Shown: one piece after another, positions 14,253 to 22,133 of the stretch
How positions within the stretch are numbered: the first letter of the stretch is position 1
Layout of the letters: each line of letters opens with the position of its first letter
Origin: Bryobacterales bacterium
GTDB lineage: Bacteria; Acidobacteriota; Terriglobia; Bryobacterales; Bryobacteraceae
Length of the DNA stretch: 32,843 bases
Assembly: GCA_003132865.1 (NCBI GenBank)
Contig: PKYZ01000316.1
Coordinates: forward strand, 15,012 to 47,854
Direction of reading: 5' to 3'
Notes under the pieces: generated by a model
What the model saw: the letters and a program-made list of their open reading frames with translations, nothing else
The model's database searches: none
Told to the model about the DNA's origin: nothing
Program-made: the position numbers and the translations under genes

Positions 14253-14629
14253 TGTGCCGCCTGTTGCTCGCCGACGACGATGTCCAGCAGCTCGGGATTC
14301 GCAAGCTGCTGCTCGAAGCGGCCGGTCACGAAGTCGCCATAGCGGAGGACGCGCCCGAAGCCCGCCGCTTGCTCGAAGAACTGCGCCCGGACGTGCTGGT
14401 GATGGACCTGCGTCTGCCGAAACTGAAGGATGGGCTGAGCCTGATCCGCAGCGTGGACGAACTGCACCTCGCAGCCAAGATCATCGTGCTTTCCGGCTGG
14501 ACGGAAGAGCTTTGCGATCTGCCCGAAGAGAAGCTGGTCTGCCGCGTCTTAGGTAAGCCGATCCGCAACGAGCACTTGCTGGAAGCCATCAGTGCGGCAG
14601 TTTCCGCGCCCGCTCGTAATCTTCCGTGA
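14252..14629 (+). CDS. Single-domain response regulator
   Basis: A 125-residue CheY-like receiver with no output domain. The acidic pocket (ADDD, 7-10), phosphoacceptor Asp52 in VMDLRLP, Ser81 and Lys102 in LGKPI are all present. Its start overlaps the SDR stop (TGATG), placing it last in the operon. No histidine kinase is nearby. The last 41 bases overlap the 3' end of the convergent gene on the other strand, so no terminator space exists between them. Confidence 0.9.
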   Translation: MCRLLLADDDVQQLGIRKLLLEAAGHEVAIAEDAPEARRLLEELRPDVLVMDLRLPKLKDGLSLIRSVDELHLAAKIIVLSGWTEELCDLPEEKLVCRVLGKPIRNEHLLEAISAAVSAPARNLP

Positions 14630-15224
14630 GCCGCTTCGTGATCTTATCCGCCACGTCCGAGCTGGCGCCGCGAAACTTGCCGCCCATGCTTTCCTGCGTG
14701 GTGGACCAGATTACGTCGCCGTCCTTAGTCACCAGGCGCACCGCCGCATTGGCTTCGTGCCGGCGTTCCACCGAGTGGCTGGATTCGTTCTCTCCGGCTC
14801 CGAGGCCCGTGCTCTCGTTGGTGCTGTTGGACACGTGCGAGCCGCCTCGCAGCGCGCCGGAATCGGCGCTGCGCCCCAGTCCCAGGTTGCTGTGGACGTT
14901 GAGGCTGTCGCTCGACGAGTGCTGCTCGGTGAATACCAGATCCTCGCCCGAGCCGCGCAGAATGGCGTCGGCCTTTTCCTGGTTCTCGGTAATCGTGAAG
15001 AGCTTCGAACTCTGCAGGCCATTGATGATCATGTCGCGCATCTGCGCGGCGGTTTCCCCGCCCGAGAAGCGATCCACATACACGCGCCGCAGCGTCAGTA
15101 ATTGCTGCAGGCTATCCGCCTCCACCGCGATGGACGGCGCGGGCGGCGCAGCCGGCGCGGACGCCGGAACAGGATCGGACGGTCCGAATAGCAGCGCCGC
15201 CAGTACAAATGTGGGAGCCGTCAT
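14589..15224 (-). CDS. Exported protein of unknown function
   Basis: A 211-residue protein with a short hydrophobic N-terminus and a Pro/Ala-rich stretch (residues about 16-32), suggesting export. The middle reads RRVYVDRFSGGETAAQMRDMI and KLFTITENQEKADAILRG, the pattern of CsgG/LpoB/TolB-N-like domains in which a short protein reports an aggregate of outputs; a Ser/Gly/Asn-rich loop (about 105-150) follows and then a strand with GDVIWSTTQES. The assignment to that superfamily is only an impression. It is preceded three bases upstream by another exported gene on the same strand, so they form a pair. Confidence 0.72.
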   Translation of the reverse strand: MTAPTFVLAALLFGPSDPVPASAPAAPPAPSIAVEADSLQQLLTLRRVYVDRFSGGETAAQMRDMIINGLQSSKLFTITENQEKADAILRGSGEDLVFTEQHSSSDSLNVHSNLGLGRSADSGALRGGSHVSNSTNESTGLGAGENESSHSVERRHEANAAVRLVTKDGDVIWSTTQESMGGKFRGASSDVADKITKRLTEDYERARKLPH

Positions 15225-15227
15225 GCC

Positions 15228-15707
15228 TCACCCCCGCCCCTTGCGCGCTTCATCGTCCGTGTACTCCACGCGGCGGCCGGTCTTGGCCTCCAACTCGGCC
15301 AACACCGCGCGCACGTCGCCCTTGCTCACCTGCAGCACCAAGGCCTGTTGCCGGCCGTCGGCGTCGGTATAGCCCAGGGTCACGAAGTGCTTGCGCGACT
15401 TGCTGAGCAGAAAGAGAGGCGAAATCAGAATGGCCTCCGCGTAACGCCGGCCCACGTGCTGGCCGTATTCCAGGGTGTTGACCTTATCGTACGGGACATG
15501 CAACGTCAGCAAGCGCGTGACGAAAAGCAGTTCCTGGCCGCCGGTCATGTCGACACGCACGTCGCATTTGGTTGGAAAGTCCGGGACAGTCGTCCCGGTC
15601 AGGTAGGCGCGCGCGCCGCCGGGTTGGGCCGCTGGCAGGCACTCGGTGGGCGCGCCGCACGCCATCAGCATGAGCAACGCCCATGCTCGTTTGGGCATAA
15701 GGACCAT
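15228..15707 (-). CDS. Putative lipoprotein of unknown function
   Basis: A 159-residue protein with a signal sequence ending in a lipobox-like LMAC (Cys17), although Met before Ala-Cys is not ideal. ATG 15698 (MPKR) is an alternative start. The body has a basic strand LLTLHVPYDKVNTLEYGQH, a hydrophobic segment AILISPLFLL, then GYTDADGRQQALVLQVSKGDVRAVLAEL split over two strands and a helix. I do not recognise the family; proteins like it with a VxTLEYG turn occur in Acidobacteria. It is three bases upstream of the exported gene 14589-15224 and likely cotranscribed. Confidence 0.72.
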   Translation of the reverse strand: MVLMPKRAWALLMLMACGAPTECLPAAQPGGARAYLTGTTVPDFPTKCDVRVDMTGGQELLFVTRLLTLHVPYDKVNTLEYGQHVGRRYAEAILISPLFLLSKSRKHFVTLGYTDADGRQQALVLQVSKGDVRAVLAELEAKTGRRVEYTDDEARKGRG

Positions 15708-15754
15708 GGAACAACGTAGTGGCTCTGAGCCGCCGGTTGTCTCACGATCAGCCG

Positions 15755-16285
15755 CTACTTCTTCGATTTTACTGGCCCGGCCAGCAGGCGGTCGATCTCC
15801 ATATAAAGGCCGTCGCCCTCGAAGATGTTCCGCGTATCGAATTCATAGCCAAAATCGTTGCGGATCATCCCCTGGCCATCGATCAGGAACAGATGCGGCA
15901 CATTGACCGTCGGGTTCTGCGGCGTCGCTTTCAGATACGCTGCCGATGCCTGTCCGCAATCGAACAGGACCGGTGTGGTGACCTTATGCTCCGCCACAAA
16001 GTGGGCCACCGTGGCTGGAGTGTCCCGCGGAATCGCGAACGTCAGCACGGCCACCTTGCCGCCATATTTGGCCTCTACCTTCTCCAGGACGTCCGCCAAC
16101 TGCTGGCAATGCGGGCAGGTGGTTTGTATGATGTCGATGATCACGATCTTGCCGCGATAGTCCTGCAAATCGTGTTGTTGCCCGTGGAGATCGGGAAGCG
16201 AGAAGCCCGGCGCGCGGCGGCCGGACAATTCTCCCGAAGCGAACAGCAATGCCGCGGAGGCCAGTAAACCGAAAACGTATCGCAT
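15755..16285 (-). CDS. Exported thioredoxin-like protein (AhpC/TSA or TlpA type)
   Basis: A 176-residue protein starting at ATG 16285 with a signal peptide (MRYVFGLLASAALLFASG). A thioredoxin-fold domain follows, with APGFSLPDLHGQ at 25-36, IVIIDIIQ and the redox motif CPHC (Cys57, Cys60), a cis-Pro equivalent in VNVPHLFLIDGQG, and a C-terminal helix. The family reduces disulfides or peroxides in the periplasm. A longer frame extends to 16387 but only adds a basic leader without family resemblance. No cytochrome-maturation genes are nearby. Confidence 0.87.
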   Translation of the reverse strand: MRYVFGLLASAALLFASGELSGRRAPGFSLPDLHGQQHDLQDYRGKIVIIDIIQTTCPHCQQLADVLEKVEAKYGGKVAVLTFAIPRDTPATVAHFVAEHKVTTPVLFDCGQASAAYLKATPQNPTVNVPHLFLIDGQGMIRNDFGYEFDTRNIFEGDGLYMEIDRLLAGPVKSKK

Positions 16286-16478
16286 CAGATCAAACTTAAC
16301 ATGCTGGCGGCGCTTGCTTTCACGACGCCCCTTAGGATAGGCTGGAGCCTGGTACTGCCACTGTCCGTCCGCTAAAAGTCGATTCACTGCGAGCCGTCTG
16401 AGCTAACGTTTGAAGACTGCCCGCCGCGAATCCATTCCAACCGTACATCCCACACAAATCTATTGCAGGAGAACTGGA

Positions 16479-17561
16479 ATGCAGGATTCCTTTGACTTGA
16501 CGACGATTGGCGCGGCGGACGCCATATTTGAAGCCTTTCAGCCTTACGAAGCGCGCGGCCTGTTGTTGGGGCGCGTGTCGGTGGTACATAGCGATCGATA
16601 CCGGCTGTACACGGCCCAGGGCGAGATGACTGCGGAAGCCATCGGCGCGCTGCTCTTTCGGACGGAGCGATCGGACTGGCCCGCGGTGGGCGACTGGGTC
16701 GCGGTGCAGTCGGTGGGGCCGGACGAAGCACCGTTACAAGCAATGATCCACGCCGTGCTGCCGCGGCGCACAATGTTCTCGCGGCGGGCGGCCGGGGATC
16801 GCGAGCAGGAGCAGGTGATTGCCACCAACATCGATCTGGCGCTCATCGTCTGCGGCCTCGACCAGGATTTCAACGTGCGCCGCATCGAACGCTATCTGAC
16901 TCTGGCGCACGCCAGCGGCGTGGAAGCGGCCATTGTCCTGAACAAATCCGATGTGTGCCCGGACCTGAGTGCACGCCTCGACGAAGCGGCCCGCGTCGCG
17001 GGGGGCGCGCCGTTGGTCGCGATTACCGCCCGCGCCGCGGAGGGAATCGAACCGGTGCGGCGGCTCGTTCGTCCCGGCGTGACCATCGCGCTGCTCGGCT
17101 CTTCCGGGGTCGGGAAGTCCACGCTGGTGAATCAACTCCTGGGCGTAGAACGGCAACTGGTCCGGGAGGTGCGGGAAAGCGACAGCCGCGGCCGGCATAC
17201 GACCACCTATCGGGAACTGCTGCCTCTGCCGCAAGGGGGCGCGCTCATCGACACGCCGGGCATGCGCGAGCTGCAGTTGTGGGCGGGCCAGGATAGCCTG
17301 GATTCCGCCTTCGCGGAGATCGCGGCGCTGGCGGCCGAGTGCCGTTTCCGCGATTGCAGCCACGTGGTGGAAGAAGGCTGCGCAGTGCGGGGCGCCATAG
17401 ATGCGGGCGAACTGGATACTTCCCGCTGGGAGAGCTATCGAAAGCTGCGCGCCGAAATCGCGAGGCACGCCCGCCAGACCGATGTGCAAGCCGCACAGGC
17501 GCAAAAGAAGAAATGGAAGGCGATCCATAAAGCTATGCGGAAGGATTACAAGCGGGGCTGA
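16479..17561 (+). CDS. rsgA: Ribosome small-subunit-dependent GTPase A
   Basis: A 360-residue circularly permuted GTPase that checks late maturation of the 30S subunit. N-terminal OB fold about 20-85 (DWPAVGDWVAVQ), then motifs in permuted order: G4 NKSD near 153, G1 GSSGVGKST near 211, G2 RHTTTYRE, G3 DTPGMRE. The C-terminal zinc site is CRFRDCSH followed by EEGCAVR. ATG 16479 has AGGAGAA at 16467-16473, well spaced; the frame stays open to 16410 but those residues do not align with the family. The lysine-rich tail (KKKWKAIHKAMRKDYK) is usual for RsgA. Confidence 0.96.
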   Translation: MQDSFDLTTIGAADAIFEAFQPYEARGLLLGRVSVVHSDRYRLYTAQGEMTAEAIGALLFRTERSDWPAVGDWVAVQSVGPDEAPLQAMIHAVLPRRTMFSRRAAGDREQEQVIATNIDLALIVCGLDQDFNVRRIERYLTLAHASGVEAAIVLNKSDVCPDLSARLDEAARVAGGAPLVAITARAAEGIEPVRRLVRPGVTIALLGSSGVGKSTLVNQLLGVERQLVREVRESDSRGRHTTTYRELLPLPQGGALIDTPGMRELQLWAGQDSLDSAFAEIAALAAECRFRDCSHVVEEGCAVRGAIDAGELDTSRWESYRKLRAEIARHARQTDVQAAQAQKKKWKAIHKAMRKDYKRG

Positions 17562-17574
17562 GAGCCTGCCCCAC

Positions 17575-19383
17575 TCAGTTCTCGGTCGAATGCAGACCGC
17601 CGGCGCCCGCGCGGAACGCGACGTTGGTGCGCGTGGGGTCGTCGTCGAGCGGTTGCCGGCAGTTCCACAGGCAGGCGCCGCAGAAGACGCATTTCTCGCG
17701 GTCGAACAACGGCACGCCATTCGGCCCCGGGGTGAGCGCCTGCCCCGAGCACATCTCGATGCACAGCTTGGTGGCGCAGCGCTCGCAGAAATCGGGATAC
17801 AGGAACGTGACATGGTCGGCGTATCCCGCGGGCGCTTGCACCTTGCCGCCCACCAGCAGCGCGTCCTGCTGGGACATCAGCAACTGGCCATCGTAGGGCA
17901 CCGCCGGCCAGCCGCAGCAATCCATCAGCGCATCGTGCATGGCGACTCCGCGCCCATAGCACTGGTGCCGCACCCGATCAATGTCGGCCGGAGTGAGTTT
18001 GCCGCGGTAGTATTCTTCCAGGTTGGGCAGCAGTTGCGGCTCGCCCGCAATCGAGAAGCGGCCCTTGGTGGCGCCCGCCAGCGCCATACCTAGCAGTCCC
18101 GTCACCACGCCGTGATGGAAGCCGTCGCGGGCCTTTTCGGCGATGCGTCCTTCCGCCTCCACCCAGCTCGCGCGGCGGCGCGCCACATAGGTCTCTTCCA
18201 GGTTGGCTTTGGTGAAGGGCTTGCCCGCGTTGCGCAGTTCCTTCACGGCTTCGGCAAGCTGGATGCCGGTGGTCCAGGCTTCGTCCACGCCGGAGCCGGT
18301 CAGGACGTTGGTGCTGCCGGAGCACTCGCCGATGCGCGCGTATCCATCGCCCGCCAGAAACGGCTCGCCGCGCTTCCCCGCCTCCTGCAGCGATTTGGCG
18401 CCCCAGGAGCGCAGCCGGCCGCCCTCGAGGTAGCGCCACAAATACGGATGCAGCATGTAGTGTTGGAGATAGCGGTATGACGTGCGCGCCGGATTGTGGA
18501 ACCAGGAAGGCACGAAGATCCCCACCGAGGCCACCCGGTTGGGATGCACATAGAAGAAGCCGAAGATCTCCGGCTCCGGGTAGCCGAAGGTATGGAAGAC
18601 CGTGCCAGGCTCCAGATCCACGCCTTCGCGCAGATCCACCACCATCTTGGCGCCCACGGCCCACTCGTGCTGATGGTGGCCGCCGGGCAAGCCGTAGAGC
18701 GCATCGAGCTGGCGGCCCACCGCGCCCACGGGTCCATCGCCCACTACGGTCAATGCGGCGCGCAGATCCATGCCGGGCATATAGCCGGCGTCGGGGTGTC
18801 CTTCGCGATCGGTGCCTTGATCGAGCAGCCGTACGCCGACGACGCGCTCGTCTTCCACCAGCGCCTCGGAGACGGGCATGCCGGGCCAGATCTGCACGGT
18901 TCCACCGCTCATGGCCTGCGCGCCGGTCCACTGCATGAACTGGCCGATGGAGAGCAGCAGTCCGCCATCTTTGCGCAGAAAGGGCGGGGTCCAGGGCAGC
19001 TCGAAGGCCTGCATGAAGGGCTGGTTGCGCGGCAGGCGGAGCAGGCGCAGCAGCTTGTCGGCGGCGCGCAGCGTTTTTGAGCGACGGCTGGGCGAGCGGC
19101 GGCTGGCCCCGATGGGATCGAGGAGATAGGCGATCTTCTCGTGGCGAACCGCCGCAGCCATGGGGATTTCGGCCGGATCGAGATCCGGGAAGCTGGCGCG
19201 GATGCCGCGCGCGCGAGTCACGGCTCCGGAGACGCCGAAGCCGATGTCGTCGGCGCGTTCGTAGCAGACGACCTGCAGGTTGGGATCGGCGGCGCGCGCG
19301 AGCGTGGTCAGGAAACCGCCCATGGCCGGCCCGAAGCCGACGCAGACGATATCCACGTCCATCGATAGCCGCTCTTCGGTCAT
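17575..19383 (-). CDS. ETF:quinone oxidoreductase-like flavoprotein with ferredoxin tail
   Basis: A 602-residue protein from ATG 19383 (ATG 19362, MDVDIV, is another option). The FAD-binding strand DIVCVGFGPAMGG opens it; later segments such as VVGDGPVGAVGRQLD and LAGDGYARIGECSGSTNVLTGSG fit the FixC/ETF-QO fold. The last 75 residues carry eight cysteines: Cys533, 536, 541 and 545 (CERCATKLCIEMC) and 565, 568, 571 and 575 (CVFCGACLWNC). ETF-QO normally has one 4Fe-4S cluster there; the extra cysteines suggest a second cluster or zinc. ETF-QO passes electrons from flavoprotein dehydrogenases to quinone. It overlaps the acyl-CoA dehydrogenase stop by four bases (ATGA), so the two are translated together, possibly as a dedicated pair. 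etfAB genes are not in the window. Confidence 0.88.
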   Translation of the reverse strand: MTEERLSMDVDIVCVGFGPAMGGFLTTLARAADPNLQVVCYERADDIGFGVSGAVTRARGIRASFPDLDPAEIPMAAAVRHEKIAYLLDPIGASRRSPSRRSKTLRAADKLLRLLRLPRNQPFMQAFELPWTPPFLRKDGGLLLSIGQFMQWTGAQAMSGGTVQIWPGMPVSEALVEDERVVGVRLLDQGTDREGHPDAGYMPGMDLRAALTVVGDGPVGAVGRQLDALYGLPGGHHQHEWAVGAKMVVDLREGVDLEPGTVFHTFGYPEPEIFGFFYVHPNRVASVGIFVPSWFHNPARTSYRYLQHYMLHPYLWRYLEGGRLRSWGAKSLQEAGKRGEPFLAGDGYARIGECSGSTNVLTGSGVDEAWTTGIQLAEAVKELRNAGKPFTKANLEETYVARRRASWVEAEGRIAEKARDGFHHGVVTGLLGMALAGATKGRFSIAGEPQLLPNLEEYYRGKLTPADIDRVRHQCYGRGVAMHDALMDCCGWPAVPYDGQLLMSQQDALLVGGKVQAPAGYADHVTFLYPDFCERCATKLCIEMCSGQALTPGPNGVPLFDREKCVFCGACLWNCRQPLDDDPTRTNVAFRAGAGGLHSTEN

Positions 19384-21605
19384 GCGGGATAGTCCAGCGC
19401 TTCCGGAATCATCACGTGCTGCAGCGCCTCGGCGGCGCGATCCTTGGCCAGGTGCGATCCGGTGAGGCAGCCATCCATGCGCACGCGCAGGCGGCTGAAC
19501 TGGTCGTATCCTTCGAATCGCGCGCAGGGCCCGGCTTTCGCCGCATGCGAGCCGTCGCTTTCGATCACGTCGGTGTAGCCGCGCGCCAGGCTGGCGATAC
19601 CCGGGATCATGCCTTCCATGGCTTCGAGCTCTTCGCCGTGATAGCAGGAGGCGCAACCTTCCGCATCCCAGGCCGGATGGCGGTTGTAGCCAAACACGAG
19701 TTCGGCGCAGATGCGTCCCACTTCGCCGGCGGCGCGGGCGCTCTGCACATGGCAGAGGTCGGTGAAGAAGGCGACCGCGCCGGGGTCCACAGCATCGCCG
19801 CCCTTGGCCTCCAGTTCCAGCACATCGAGGATCTGGCAGCGGGCGGCCAGCATCCAGCACAGCGCATCGGCCAGCGGGAAAGTGACGCCGTGGCGCGAGC
19901 TTTGATACAACCGGCTGCCATCGGCATCGTTGGACTTTTGCAGATGATGCAGCGACCACAGCCACATCTGCATGGCAGTGGCCAGCGTGCAAGCGCCGGT
20001 GCCCGGATGGGTGGAAGCGATCTCGCGCATCTCACCGATCCAATTGCGGTACTGCGCCAGGAACAACTCGTCGGTCATGGTCAGCGTCAACTGGCGGCGC
20101 TGCACAGACTCGGGGCCTTCGTACGTCGCTTCGAGTTGCGCGTCCATCCACTTGTGACCCAGGAAGCCGGGACAATCTTCGGTGATGCCGTAGCCGCCCA
20201 TCAGGCTGACGGCTTCGCGCATCATGTTGGCTCCGTGGCCCGTGTTCCAGAGCTTGCAGGCGGGGCAAAGCACGTTGGCGACGGAGTCGAGGAGGGCGAA
20301 TTGGACGAGCTGACGCTCGTCGGGGCTGGGGGCTGGGGGCTGGGGGCTGGGGTTGTGTTCGGCCGGACGGGTGCTCAGGTAGTCCAGGGCCTTTTTTTGA
20401 AGTTTGCGCATGGCGCGCAGGGTGCTGGTGCCGCCGGCGACTCCCTCGGCGGCGAATTTCTCGTTCTTGAGCCGCTCCAGGGGATCGAGCTCGTCGAAGA
20501 GGCGGGCGGCCGCGAACCCCAGTGATGCGCTGGCCTCACCGGTGGCCCAAATGTCGATCAGCCGATGCAGCGTATCCTCTTTAAGCTGCAAACCGAACTC
20601 GTAGCGCGGAGAGCCGGGCGCGGTGCCTTCGCCGCCGCGGAAGCGTCCGCGCTGATAGCGGATGATCGGCTCAATGGCGGAGAGCAGCTTGGCGGCGGTC
20701 ATCACGCCGACGGTGACGCGCGTGCGCCGGAAGACGGCTTCGATGATCTCGCCGTGGCTGTAACGCGGCACGATCACGCCGTCCTTGATGGAGTAGCCGC
20801 CCACGATGCGGCTGGCGGGCACCAGGAGGCTGAAGATGGGATCGCTGGTGGAAGACAACTGGTGCACCAGCTTGCGCGTGGGCACGCCGCGGTCGAAAGT
20901 GCCGGGATCGGTTTCGTGCAGGATGACCATGCAGGTCTTACTGATGCGCGGGTCGTCCGTATCCACGGCGGCGGTGACGAAATTGGCGAAGCCCATGTTG
21001 GTAATGAAGCGGCCGCGCTTTTCGACTTGCAGGGTTGGCTCCCTGCCTTCAACCCAATCCACGACCCGGACTTTCCCGGCGAGTATTCCGGTTTCGACGC
21101 CGACGTAGGGAATCGGCTCGGTGAGGCAAAACGCGCCGCGCCAGGGCTGCCGGTTCGAGCCGGGCTGGGCGGGCGCGCAGAGGCGCATGTAAGTTTCGCG
21201 CTGCTTGGGGGTGCCGCGCTCGTGGATGGGGGATAGGGCCAGACAACCGGCCAGACTGCCGGTGGCGGCGCCCGCATCCACCCAGGCCAGCTCGAACGCC
21301 ACCAGGGCCAGCGCCAGGTTCTTGGGACCTTCGACCAAGCCACCCTGCTCCGGATCGAGAAAAACTCCAGTAATGCCAGATGCATCGAAGTGCTCGAGAA
21401 GGCTTTGCTTGGCGGGGGTCCAGGCGTGGGTGTTGCGCGCGCCTTCGGCGACCAGCCGCGCGACGGGGCCGCGCGCTACCGCGCGGGTGGACTGCACCAA
21501 CATTTGGAGATCGTATCGATTGGCGAAACGCCATTGGATCTGCCGGACATCGTCGCCGGGCAATGCGCGCAACGTCTCGGGCTTGGGCTCTACGGCTGTG
21601 GCCAT
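19380..21605 (-). CDS. Large acyl-CoA dehydrogenase-like flavoprotein
   Basis: A 741-residue protein with the acyl-CoA dehydrogenase fold: N-terminal helices (LLEHFDASGITGVFLDPEQ), middle beta domain (GAFCLTEPIPYVGVETG, KRGRFITNMGFA), FAD helix region (RRTRVTVGVMTAAK) and C-terminal SLMGGYGITEDCPGF with KWMDAQLEATYEG. It is longer than the common 380-600 residues, having a C-terminal helical extension from about residue 530 with several Cys (CASCYHGEE). A Pro-rich linker at about residues 417-428 is encoded by a heptanucleotide G-run repeat (20322-20352). Substrate unknown. It is the first gene of an operon with the ETF-QO-like protein, to which it probably delivers electrons directly or through ETF. 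Confidence 0.9.
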   Translation of the reverse strand: MATAVEPKPETLRALPGDDVRQIQWRFANRYDLQMLVQSTRAVARGPVARLVAEGARNTHAWTPAKQSLLEHFDASGITGVFLDPEQGGLVEGPKNLALALVAFELAWVDAGAATGSLAGCLALSPIHERGTPKQRETYMRLCAPAQPGSNRQPWRGAFCLTEPIPYVGVETGILAGKVRVVDWVEGREPTLQVEKRGRFITNMGFANFVTAAVDTDDPRISKTCMVILHETDPGTFDRGVPTRKLVHQLSSTSDPIFSLLVPASRIVGGYSIKDGVIVPRYSHGEIIEAVFRRTRVTVGVMTAAKLLSAIEPIIRYQRGRFRGGEGTAPGSPRYEFGLQLKEDTLHRLIDIWATGEASASLGFAAARLFDELDPLERLKNEKFAAEGVAGGTSTLRAMRKLQKKALDYLSTRPAEHNPSPQPPAPSPDERQLVQFALLDSVANVLCPACKLWNTGHGANMMREAVSLMGGYGITEDCPGFLGHKWMDAQLEATYEGPESVQRRQLTLTMTDELFLAQYRNWIGEMREIASTHPGTGACTLATAMQMWLWSLHHLQKSNDADGSRLYQSSRHGVTFPLADALCWMLAARCQILDVLELEAKGGDAVDPGAVAFFTDLCHVQSARAAGEVGRICAELVFGYNRHPAWDAEGCASCYHGEELEAMEGMIPGIASLARGYTDVIESDGSHAAKAGPCARFEGYDQFSRLRVRMDGCLTGSHLAKDRAAEALQHVMIPEALDYPA
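20322..20352 (+). repeat. Heptanucleotide G-run repeat inside the acyl-CoA dehydrogenase gene
   Basis: Five plus-strand G-runs (4, 5, 5, 5, 4) are separated by CT, that is unit GGGGGCT about four times, ending in GGGGTTGTG. The two-base loops make this a strong G-quadruplex candidate on the template strand of the gene. Because the unit is seven bases, gain or loss of one copy would shift the frame. Confidence 0.9.
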
Positions 21606-21814
21606 GGGGAGTGTCCTTTCCGGTTGGGTTTCGAGTGCAATCGCGATGCCAGGGGGAATTGCCCCGAAAATGGTGCAATTACGGAGGGAATGGTCTCAAA
21701 GGCGGGGCTGCGAGGGTGTGGGTAGGGTGAATTCACCCCTAGGTGGGCGGGGTTTGGGCGCTAGGGCGGCCTTCGGCCGCGGGGGGGCAGGGGCCGGGGG
21801 CCAGGGGTCGGGGT
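21606..21814. other. Upstream region of the acyl-CoA dehydrogenase operon with palindrome and G-runs
   Basis: No gene is seen. It contains a perfect 14-base palindrome GGGTGAATTCACCC (21725-21738), a hairpin GCGGCC-TTC-GGCCGC (21766-21780), and a G-run array at 21781-21815 (runs of 7, 4, 5, 4 and 4) ending in GGGGTTGTG like the repeat at 20322. The promoter of the minus-strand operon should be here; I could not pick a convincing -35/-10 pair. The palindrome could be an operator. Confidence 0.5.
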
Positions 21815-21815
21815 T
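21781..21815 (+). repeat. G-run repeat, second copy
   Basis: Runs of seven, four, five, four and four Gs with short C/A/T spacers, ending in GGGGTTGTG as does the copy at 20322-20358. It adjoins the point where the PIN-toxin remnant loses its homology. Confidence 0.75.
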
Positions 21816-21872
21816 GTGCCTTGCTGTTTGAACAGGAGAAGCGTACTGGTGTCAATGAGCAAAGGACGCCTT
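21815..21872 (-). pseudogene. Stump of a PIN-domain toxin
   Basis: Read on the minus strand from about 21872, the bases encode RRPLLIDTSTLLLLFKQQG, the first beta-strand of a PIN toxin with its catalytic Asp (LLIDTSTLL), then run into the G-run repeat, read as Pro/Gly-rich nonsense. The remaining hundred-odd residues are missing. It starts right at the end of the antitoxin-like reading frame, the usual order of antitoxin-PIN pairs. Too short for a domain search, so this rests on context and the LLIDTSTLL motif. Confidence 0.65.
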
Positions 21873-22133
21873 ACGTCAGGTCCGGATAGATGCTCTCCCG
21901 GCTCATTGCCTCGTCGGAGAGAACCGGGATCCTGGGGTCATGGCTGTCAGCCCAGGCGCGAAACTGCCGCCCCCACTCCTGGGATTTATTTTCTGCAGGT
22001 GAGCAATGGAGACGGGTTGTACGGACTGGTCGGCAAGTTCCAGCATCCACTGCTCAAGACTCAACCCGCGGGCCTGCGCCTGGGCCTTGAACGCGGCTTC
22101 TTTTTCCGGAGGCAAATCGAGTGTGACAGTCAT
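21871..22133 (-). pseudogene. Small antitoxin with a frameshift
   Basis: The frame from ATG 22133 begins MTVTLDLPPEKEAAFKAQAQ, a ribbon-helix-helix-like start, and runs SLEQWMLELADQS and HLQKINPR. It then continues in low-quality sequence to 21903. In another frame the DNA after NPR reads EWGRQFRAWADSHDPRIPVL, then SDEAMSRESIYPDLT and TAA at 21871-21873, a natural ending for this antitoxin type. One missing G within CCCAGGAGTGGGGG (about 21983-21996) accounts for the shift. The toxin gene that should follow is only a stump. The N-terminal 57 residues could still be made. Confidence 0.8.

Noticed and set aside
19384..19992. N-terminal extension of the ETF-QO-like frame by about 200 codons
   Set aside because: The extension is Arg-rich and lies entirely within the acyl-CoA dehydrogenase gene in another frame; the FAD-binding strand begins right after ATG 19383 or 19362.
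21725..21738. 14-base palindrome as a mapped operator of the acyl-CoA dehydrogenase operon
   Set aside because: Position fits, but no regulator gene or second copy is seen, so it is only mentioned within the regional entry.
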